From contig QHWQ01000147.1 of assembly GCA_003222635.1 (NCBI GenBank), positions 1 through 35,116 of the forward strand: a DNA stretch of 35,116 nucleotides, in the 5' to 3' direction. This document shows, in pieces, positions 28,855 to 35,116 of the stretch. The position numbers and the translations under genes were made by a program. This DNA is from Acidobacteriota bacterium (GTDB taxonomy: Bacteria; Acidobacteriota; Vicinamibacteria; Vicinamibacterales; UBA2999). The notes beneath the pieces were generated by a model. That model did not search any database, was not told where the DNA came from, and saw only the letters and a list, made by a program, of their open reading frames with translations. The number at the start of each line of letters is the position of its first letter. Positions within the stretch are counted from its first letter, which is position 1.

Positions 28855-29892
28855 ATGCGCATCCTGCTCATCATGGATCCGCTCATTGCGGTGCCGCCGC
28901 GACATTACGGCGGCATCGAGCGCGTGGTTGCGGATCTCGCCGACGAACTCGTTCACCGCGGCCACGAGGTCACGTTGTGGGCCGCGCCCGGATCGCATAT
29001 CGACGGCGCCCTCGAGCCGTTCGGACATGAAGGCGAGTGGACGCGATGGAGCAACGCCCGCAACACGGCCGTGTTGACCGCGCGTTTCCTCCGTCGGCCC
29101 GGTGCCTACGACGTGGTACACAACTTCGGACGCCTCGCCTATCTGACGACCGTTCTGAGCCGCAACGTGCCGAAGGTGCAGACCTACATGCGGCGTGTCA
29201 ATCCGGACAATATGCGCCGTGCATCGTCACTGGGCGCGCGGCGTCTTCACTACACGGCGGTGAGTGAGGCGATTGCTGACACCGGCAAGCCGGGAGGCGG
29301 CGACTGGTCGGTGATTTATAACTGTGCGTCGCCCGAGCGATATACCTGCCGCACCGATACCGATCCGCGCACTGCGCCGCTCGTTTTCCTTGGCCGGCTC
29401 GAACGCTGCAAGGGCGCGCACAGCGCCATCGAAGTCGCGCGGCGTCTGAATCGCCGGCTGATCATCGCGGGCAATCTTTCGACGCTTCCGGAAGAGCGCG
29501 AGTACTTTCATTCGACCATCGAACCGGCAATCGACGGGCAGCTGGTCTCCTACATCGGTCCCGTCGACGACCGGCAGAAGGACGAGCTGCTCGGCAGCGC
29601 AGCAGCGTTCCTGCTGCCGATTGAATGGCTGGAGCCGTTCCCGGTCGTACTGCCGGAAGCGCTGCTGTGCGGAACGCCCGTCGTCGCGTTTCGTCAGGGC
29701 GGTGTTCCGGAGGGCATCGATCACGGACGGACAGGGTTCGTCTGCGACACCGTCGACGAGATGGTGGCGGCCATCGGCCGGCTCGACGAAATCGATCGCG
29801 CCGAGTGCCGCGCCGAAGGCGGGCGCCGCTTCAGCACAAAGACGATTGTCGACGACTACGAGCGCCTCTACGTGCGACTCCATGCCGACTGA
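28855..29892 (+). CDS. Family 4 glycosyltransferase
   Basis: The 345-residue GT-B enzyme opens MRILLIMDPLIAVPPRHYGG and IERVVADLADEL, a common form of the GT4 acceptor half. The donor half has LVFLGRLERCKGAHSAIEVA and EPFPVVLPEALLCGTPVVAF, in which the two glutamates of the Glu-x7-Glu motif are visible. It follows the previous stop codon without a gap and overlaps the next, broken gene by 11 nt. The sugar is unknown. Confidence 0.9.
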   Translation: MRILLIMDPLIAVPPRHYGGIERVVADLADELVHRGHEVTLWAAPGSHIDGALEPFGHEGEWTRWSNARNTAVLTARFLRRPGAYDVVHNFGRLAYLTTVLSRNVPKVQTYMRRVNPDNMRRASSLGARRLHYTAVSEAIADTGKPGGGDWSVIYNCASPERYTCRTDTDPRTAPLVFLGRLERCKGAHSAIEVARRLNRRLIIAGNLSTLPEEREYFHSTIEPAIDGQLVSYIGPVDDRQKDELLGSAAAFLLPIEWLEPFPVVLPEALLCGTPVVAFRQGGVPEGIDHGRTGFVCDTVDEMVAAIGRLDEIDRAECRAEGGRRFSTKTIVDDYERLYVRLHAD

Positions 29893-31104
29893 ACGACGGC
29901 TGCTGATGATCTCGCCGCACTTTCCGCCGGACAGCAGCGCCGGCACGCACCGCGTGCGCCTGCTGGCGCCGCACCTCGCGGCGTTCGGGTGGACGCCGAC
30001 GGTGCTGACTGTCGCGCAGCAGGATTACGAGGGACGGATCGATCCCGAGTTGGCGAGCCTCGTGCCGTCCTCGCTCGACGTGGTCCGCAGCCGCGCGCTG
30101 CCGGCCGCGCTGACGCGCCGTATTGGCCTGGGCGATCTCGGCTTGCGTGCGCTGCCAGGCCTGCGCCGCGCCGCGTGGCGGCTGTCCAGGTGCCGTTCGT
30201 CCTCGATTACCAGGATCCGTGGGTCGGCGCGTGGGGGCAGACCGTCGGCGCAGGGCCGGCGGGTGCCGTCGATCTGAAGAGCCGATCGACGCGTGCGCTC
30301 GCCGAGCGCCTCGAGCCGCGCGTGCTGCACGCCGCTGATGCGGTGACGGCGGTCTCTGCGCGGACCTACGAGGACGCGCTCGCGCGCAGCGGTGCCGCGC
30401 CGCGGGAGGTGGCCGAGATTCCGATCGGCTGGGATCCCGTGGATGTCGAAGCGGTCGCGAACCGCCGTTCGCATCCGAACCTGATTCCGCGCGACGGCCG
30501 CGTCAACATCTGTTACACGGGCACACTGCTGCCGCTGGGCATCGGCACGCTGCGGGCGGTGCTGGCGGGAACGCGCGCGCTGCTGGAGCGGGATCCGCAT
30601 CTGGCCGACCGCGTGCGGTTTTATTTCTTCGGCACGAGCAATCAGACGACCGACGCGACGCCGCGCGTGCTCCCGCATGCGAGGGAGCTGGGCGTCGAGC
30701 ATCTGGTGCACGAACAGCCCGCCCGGCTCGATTACCTCGATGCCCTCGATGCGCTGCGGCAGGCGGACGCACTGCTCCTGCTTGGCAGCTCGGAGCGCCA
30801 CTACACGCCGAGCAAGGTGTTTCCGGCGCTGCTCGCGAACCGCGCGCTGATGGCCGTCTACCACCAGGAGAGCACGGTCGTCGACATGCTTCGGGCCGCT
30901 GCGCCGCCGCCGGCATCGCACGTGATCACGTTCGACGATCGTCGTCCCGTGGAAACGCTCGTCGGCTGCGTCGCCGATGCGCTGCGCGCGCTCATCCGCG
31001 CCCACGGCTCCAGCGTGTCGATCAACCGAACCGCGCTCGAGCCGTGGTCCGCCCGGGCGCTCGCCGGCCGGCTTGCCACCGTCTGCGACCGGATTGCCGC
31101 ATGA
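29882..31104 (+). pseudogene. Glycosyltransferase gene broken by internal loss and frameshift
   Basis: Frame 2 from ATG 29882 encodes about 101 residues that look like a normal GT-B start (LLMISPHFPPDSSAGTHRV). It then loses sense near 30180. The downstream part is one frame away and begins near 30190 with VPFVLDYQDPWVGAWG, running to the TGA at 31102-31104 through ICYTGTLLPLG and YTPSKVFPALLANRALM. In relatives a stretch of about 30 residues, ending in a helix that precedes the PFVLDYQDPW motif, normally connects the two parts; it is missing. The lesion therefore removed sequence and changed frame. It resembles the lesion in the flavoenzyme gene at 21478. A working enzyme is not expected unless this is an assembly error. 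Confidence 0.8.
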
Positions 31105-33500
31105 CGAAGCCGCACCGCATCACCTTCGTCCAGACGCATCCGGTGCAGTACATGGCGCCGTTGTTCCGCTACATCGCCGCGGAGCGACACGATCTCGACC
31201 TCACAGTCTTGTACGCCTCGACGCCGATGCCCGATCAGCAGGGCGTCGGTTTCGATCGGGCGTTCCAATGGGACATCAGCCTCACCGACGGCTACCGCCA
31301 TCGGATACTCGCGCCGGCGGAGTCGAGCCGTCGATTCGATTCCAGCAGCTTCCGCGGGGCGGACGTGGGTCCCGTTGACGAGGCGCTGATGGCCACGCGG
31401 CCGGACATCGTCATCGTGCCCGGCTGGCATTCGGCGTTTTATCTGCGTGCGATCGCCGCGAGCCGGCGCCACGGCATCCCCGTGCTCTATCGCGGCGACA
31501 GCAATCTCGCCGCGGGACCGCGCGGTATCCGGCGTCCAGTCTGGGGGATGCGGACGCGCGCGGTGCTGAAGATGTTCGACGGCTACCTCGCCGTCGGCAC
31601 CCGCAGCCGCGAGTATCTGCGTCACTTCGGCGTGCCCGAGCCGCTCATCTTCGACTCGCCGCATGCGATCGATGCTGCGCGCTTCGCATCCGCCGCGGAT
31701 GCCGAAGGCGTACGCGCGGCCACGCGCGCACGTATCGGGGCGAGCGACGACGATTTTCTTGTTCTTTTCGCAGGCAAGTTCACTTCCGTCAAACGTCCTG
31801 AAGATCTGATGGCCGCCGCGGCGAGGCTGGGGTCACGCGTGGTTGTTGCGACCGCGGGTTCCGGACCGTTGATGGCCGAGACGCGGGCGATGGCGGAACA
31901 GCTCGGCGTGCGAGCGGTGTTCTGCGGCTTCCTGAACCAGCGCGAGCTGCCGGCGCTCTATGCGGCCGCCGACTGCGTGGCTTTGCCCAGCCAGTCCGAA
32001 AGCTGGGGACTCACCGTCAACGAGGCGCTTGCCTGCGGAACGCCCTGCGTCGTCTCCGATCGCGTCGGATGCGCACCGGACCTGATCGATCACAATGCCT
32101 CGGGCGCGGTCTTCACGATGGGCGACATCGACGGTTTCGCCCACGCGCTGTCGCGCGTGCGTGAAGCCACCCGCGGCGGCGTCATCACGCGCCACTCCTG
32201 CCGCGACGTGTTGTCGGGGTTCTCGTTCGAAGCGGCCGCTGAAGGCATTCGACGGGGGACCGAACGGGTGATCAAACGGCGCGACGCAGCGCTCGCCTCG
32301 GATGAACATCCACGCGTCGTCGCGACGCTCGGCAACATGGTGTCGGTCTTCGGCCTCGAGCGGATGTCCTTCGAGGTCCTGCGCACGCTGCGCGAGCGCG
32401 GTGCGGCGGTGCACTGCGTCGTGAATCGATGGGACAGCAGCCGTGTCGTCGATTTGGCCGACGCGATCGGCGCCAGCTGGTCCACCGGCTACTACTGGTA
32501 CGAACTGCGACGCCGCGCGACGATGCGCGGACGCATGCTCGCCGCGTGGGATGTGTTCCGGACGAGCGTCGATTTGCTTCGCGACGCGCGCCGATTCCGG
32601 CCGACCCACATCTTCGCGCCGGAATTCAACGCGATTCTCCGATCTGCGCCCGCGCTCTGGCTGCTGCGCCGTCTCGGGACGCGCGTTGTCCTGCGGCTCG
32701 GCAACGCGCCGGAGCACGGACGCTTCTACAACTTCCTGTGGCGGCACGTCATCGATCGCTGCGTCGATCAGTACGTGCCGAACTCCCGCTTCATCGAACA
32801 GGAGCTGCTGCAGCACGGCATCGCCGCGAGCAGGTCGCGCGTCGTCTACAACACCGTTCCGCATCGGCCGCACCAGTGGCAATCGCAGCAGGGCATTCCC
32901 GGCCGCGTCATCTTCGTCGGACAGATCATTCCGCCGAAAGGACTCGATCTTCTCCTCGACGCCGTTGCGCAGCTGCGAGCACGCGGTTTCGATGTCACGC
33001 TGGACGTGGTCGGCGACATCGAAGGATGGGAGCACCCGGGGTACGGCGGCTATCGCGCGAGCGTCCGTGCGCGGGCGGCGCAGCCCGATCTGGCGGGGGC
33101 GGTACGTTTCCTCGGTTTGCGTGAAGACGTGCCGGTGCTGATGGCAACGGCATCCGTCCACTGCCTGCCGTCGCGGCCCGAGCAGAAGGAAGGTTTCACC
33201 GTGACGACGCTCGAGGCAAAGCGGGCAGGCCTTCCGTCCGTCGTGACGCAGAGCGGCGCGCTGCCGGAGATGGTGCGGCACACCGTCGACGGATGGGTGT
33301 GCTCCGACACGACGGCGGACGCGATTGCCGAAGGGCTGCAATACTTCCTCGCGGATCCCGAGCGCGCCCGTCTGGCGGGCGACGAGGCGCGCGCCTCGGA
33401 GCTCGTGTACAACCGCGGGCGATTCGCGGCCGAGTGGGCGGACATCTTTTCCGTGCGCGGCGATCTGGTCAGACCGACCGTTCGCACGCAACCCTCCTGA
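31101..33500 (+). CDS. Double glycosyltransferase: two GT4 modules in one chain
   Basis: The uninterrupted frame from ATG 31101 encodes 799 residues, about twice the usual GT4 length. Module 1 (about 1-390) has ITFVQTHPVQYMAPLFRYI, VLFAGKFTSVKRPEDL and the Glu300-x7-Glu308 motif ESWGLTVNE. Module 2 (about 404-790) starts RVVATLGNMVSVFGLERMS and has VIFVGQIIPPKGLDLLLDA and Glu697-x7-Glu705 in EGFTVTTLE. A short charged linker near 391-403 joins them. Both modules keep their key glutamates, so both may be active and add two consecutive sugars. It starts in an ATGA overlap with the broken gene and ends in a TGATG overlap. Confidence 0.9.
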   Translation: MTKPHRITFVQTHPVQYMAPLFRYIAAERHDLDLTVLYASTPMPDQQGVGFDRAFQWDISLTDGYRHRILAPAESSRRFDSSSFRGADVGPVDEALMATRPDIVIVPGWHSAFYLRAIAASRRHGIPVLYRGDSNLAAGPRGIRRPVWGMRTRAVLKMFDGYLAVGTRSREYLRHFGVPEPLIFDSPHAIDAARFASAADAEGVRAATRARIGASDDDFLVLFAGKFTSVKRPEDLMAAAARLGSRVVVATAGSGPLMAETRAMAEQLGVRAVFCGFLNQRELPALYAAADCVALPSQSESWGLTVNEALACGTPCVVSDRVGCAPDLIDHNASGAVFTMGDIDGFAHALSRVREATRGGVITRHSCRDVLSGFSFEAAAEGIRRGTERVIKRRDAALASDEHPRVVATLGNMVSVFGLERMSFEVLRTLRERGAAVHCVVNRWDSSRVVDLADAIGASWSTGYYWYELRRRATMRGRMLAAWDVFRTSVDLLRDARRFRPTHIFAPEFNAILRSAPALWLLRRLGTRVVLRLGNAPEHGRFYNFLWRHVIDRCVDQYVPNSRFIEQELLQHGIAASRSRVVYNTVPHRPHQWQSQQGIPGRVIFVGQIIPPKGLDLLLDAVAQLRARGFDVTLDVVGDIEGWEHPGYGGYRASVRARAAQPDLAGAVRFLGLREDVPVLMATASVHCLPSRPEQKEGFTVTTLEAKRAGLPSVVTQSGALPEMVRHTVDGWVCSDTTADAIAEGLQYFLADPERARLAGDEARASELVYNRGRFAAEWADIFSVRGDLVRPTVRTQPS

Positions 33501-35116
33501 TGCTGTTCGGCTGGTTCCCGACGGAAACTTCCGAGACGCTGCCGGTGATCTCGTCGATGGCCGCCGCCGTGCGCGTCACCGACGCGGAGCAGGTGAGGCT
33601 CTGGCCGACGGGCACGCTGGGCGTCGGCCTGATCGAGCTTCCGCTCGATGGCGTAGACGCGTCGATGGAGCCTGCGCGCGGACACGATGGTTCGGTGCTC
33701 TGGATGAGCGGAGAAGCGTTCGACTGGCCGTCGCACGGCGGCCTCCGCGGCGCCGCGGACAGCCGCACGCCGCAGTTTCGCTCGCGCCTGCTCGACGCGA
33801 TTCTCGCGCAGGGCGCGGAATCGATTGCGGATCTCGACGGTGAATATCAGATTGCCGTCTGGCGGCCGCAGCAGCGAACGCTGCAACTGCTCAACGATCG
33901 GTTCGGCGCGCTGCCGATGTACCTCGGCTCCTCGCCGCGCGGAACGGCGTTCGCCGGCGGCGTTCGCGGTGTCGTCCTGGGCCCCGGCATGTCGTGCGAG
34001 CCCGATACGCAGGCGATTCGCGAAGCGGTCAGCTTCGGCGGGTACCGGCTCGGCAGCCGCACGAACATTCGCGACGTGCGGATGATGCCGCCGGCCAGTG
34101 TGGTGACGATCTCGCCCGCCGGCACGTCCACGAAGCGCTACTGGACGTGGTCGGAGCTGCGCGACGGCGACGCGACCAACGAACAGGAATTTCTCGAGGA
34201 GGCGCGCGCGAGGTGGCGCGCGGCGATCGCCACACGTCTCGACGGCGCGCGCCGTCCGGGGCTGACGCTGAGCGGCGGCCTCGACAGCCGCGCGATTCTC
34301 GCGGAAGCATCGCGCCAGCGCTCTGGTGTGCGGACGCTCACCTACGGCGTCCCACCGTCGGACGACGTGAAGATTGCGAGGCGCGCCGCGCGCGCGGTCA
34401 ATGCGGAGTGGGAACTGTTTCCGCTCTACGCGGACGGATGGCTGGAGCGGCGCACGAACCGCATTCTCGAGACCGACGGGCTGATGGATCTCGTCGACCT
34501 GATGCACACGGAAGCGCTTCCGAAACTTCCATCGGCTTTCGACGTGTACTTGAGCGGCTACATCGGCGATGCGGTTGCGGGATCGACGCTCTTCTTCGGC
34601 AGCCGTCCCGAGGATTTTCTGGCCACGATGCCGTACTACGGCGGCGAGCTGGCCTTCTCCTACGCCGACGCGCACCGCATGGCGGAGGAGATGATCGCCG
34701 CCACGCCCGGGGCACCGCGGTTCGCAGCATACGAGCAGAAGCTGCCGCAGTCGACCAATCGGATTACGGCCGCGGCGCGCCCGTTCGCGATCGTCCGTCG
34801 TCCGTTCGTCGATTACCGCTTCTTTGATTGGTGCCAGCGGATGCCGCCAGCCTGGCGGATGAGCCATCGCTGGCGCGAGCGCTGGCTCGTCTCGACCTAC
34901 CCCGAATGTTTTGCGCGGCTTGCCAATCAGCAGACGGGCGTTCCGCCGGAGTCGTCGCGCGTTCGCTGGCAGGTGACGCGCACCGCGCGTTTCCTCTGGC
35001 GGCGTGCGCTGGGAACCGCCCGGTCCGCGGGACTGGATGTGACCGTGCCCGAACGGTCGTATCATCCGGATGATCGGTACTGGTCACAGCCTGCTGAGCG
35101 CGCGGACATCGAAGGC
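33500..35116 (+). CDS. Second asparagine-synthase-like protein, 3' end outside the window
   Basis: From ATG 33500 (one-base overlap with the preceding TGA) 539 codons stay open to the right edge. The N-terminal part resembles a class II glutaminase domain (DLDGEYQIAVW near 113-123, then LLNDRFGALPMYL). It begins MLFGWFPTE, with no Cys at position 2, so the glutaminase nucleophile appears to be absent. The synthetase half keeps the pyrophosphatase loop SGGLDS at about 258-263, and later SGYIGDAVAG. It may use free ammonia or ammonia from a partner, or have a different acyl-transfer role. It is the second amidotransferase of the locus, the first being at 15370. Confidence 0.85.
   Translation, partial: MLFGWFPTETSETLPVISSMAAAVRVTDAEQVRLWPTGTLGVGLIELPLDGVDASMEPARGHDGSVLWMSGEAFDWPSHGGLRGAADSRTPQFRSRLLDAILAQGAESIADLDGEYQIAVWRPQQRTLQLLNDRFGALPMYLGSSPRGTAFAGGVRGVVLGPGMSCEPDTQAIREAVSFGGYRLGSRTNIRDVRMMPPASVVTISPAGTSTKRYWTWSELRDGDATNEQEFLEEARARWRAAIATRLDGARRPGLTLSGGLDSRAILAEASRQRSGVRTLTYGVPPSDDVKIARRAARAVNAEWELFPLYADGWLERRTNRILETDGLMDLVDLMHTEALPKLPSAFDVYLSGYIGDAVAGSTLFFGSRPEDFLATMPYYGGELAFSYADAHRMAEEMIAATPGAPRFAAYEQKLPQSTNRITAAARPFAIVRRPFVDYRFFDWCQRMPPAWRMSHRWRERWLVSTYPECFARLANQQTGVPPESSRVRWQVTRTARFLWRRALGTARSAGLDVTVPERSYHPDDRYWSQPAERADIEG

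Noticed and set aside
30175-30195. Programmed frameshifting in the glycosyltransferase gene
   Set aside because: As at 21478, a linking block is missing and there is no slippery run at the junction.
33050-35065. Minus-strand open frame of 671 codons
   Set aside because: It is antisense to the GT4 fusion and the second amidotransferase, whose motifs are clear on the plus strand.

Overview
The window is GC-rich chromosomal DNA (roughly two-thirds GC by eye) from a Gram-negative bacterium: it encodes a lipoprotein, an outer-membrane beta-barrel and an outer-membrane polysaccharide export protein. The gene order tig-clpP-clpX-lon-engB-rho, a secreted protein ending in a FIMAH-type domain, and intergenic hairpin elements with ACGAAGG-type arms together suggest Acidobacteriota, probably the Vicinamibacteria side. 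That placement is inference; no rRNA or marker tree is available here.

Layout. (1) 1-2620: the 3' end of an unrecognised gene; then, on the minus strand, a decayed partial copy of rho with its own hairpin element and terminator; then a secreted parallel beta-helix/FIMAH protein. (2) 2624-10381, minus strand: a protein quality-control and housekeeping operon, tRNA-Leu(UAG) > tig > clpP > clpX > lon > engB > rho, ending in an intrinsic terminator. The tRNA ends only 8 nt before the tig start codon. (3) 10434-11627: a small zinc-ribbon protein convergent with a D12-class (Dam-like) adenine methyltransferase. (4) 11663-35116, plus strand: a family 2 glycosyltransferase followed by a tightly packed polysaccharide locus that runs off the right edge.

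The polysaccharide locus reads as one ABC-exported glycan system. A calcium-type-repeat lipoprotein, an outer-membrane beta-barrel and a short OPX (Wza-like) protein would form the exit. An ABC-2 permease and an ATPase with a C-terminal Wzt-like domain would carry the finished chain across the inner membrane. Around them lie eight glycosyltransferase genes carrying nine GT domains if the leading GT2 gene is included, one of the genes being a double GT4 fusion and one broken. There are also three SAM methyltransferases (TylF-like, FkbM-like, class I), a NodB-type deacetylase, a broken UDP-galactopyranose-mutase-like flavoenzyme, and two asparagine-synthase-type amidotransferases, the second lacking the N-terminal catalytic cysteine. 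Most neighbours overlap by ATGA, GTGA or TGATG, so they are probably translated as a coupled operon.

The points that most deserve a second look are: the short OPX paired with a dedicated beta-barrel and lipoprotein but an ABC exporter; the rho remnant; the GT4-GT4 fusion; the two genes that each lost an internal block and changed frame; the paired amidotransferases; and the tRNA-tig junction.
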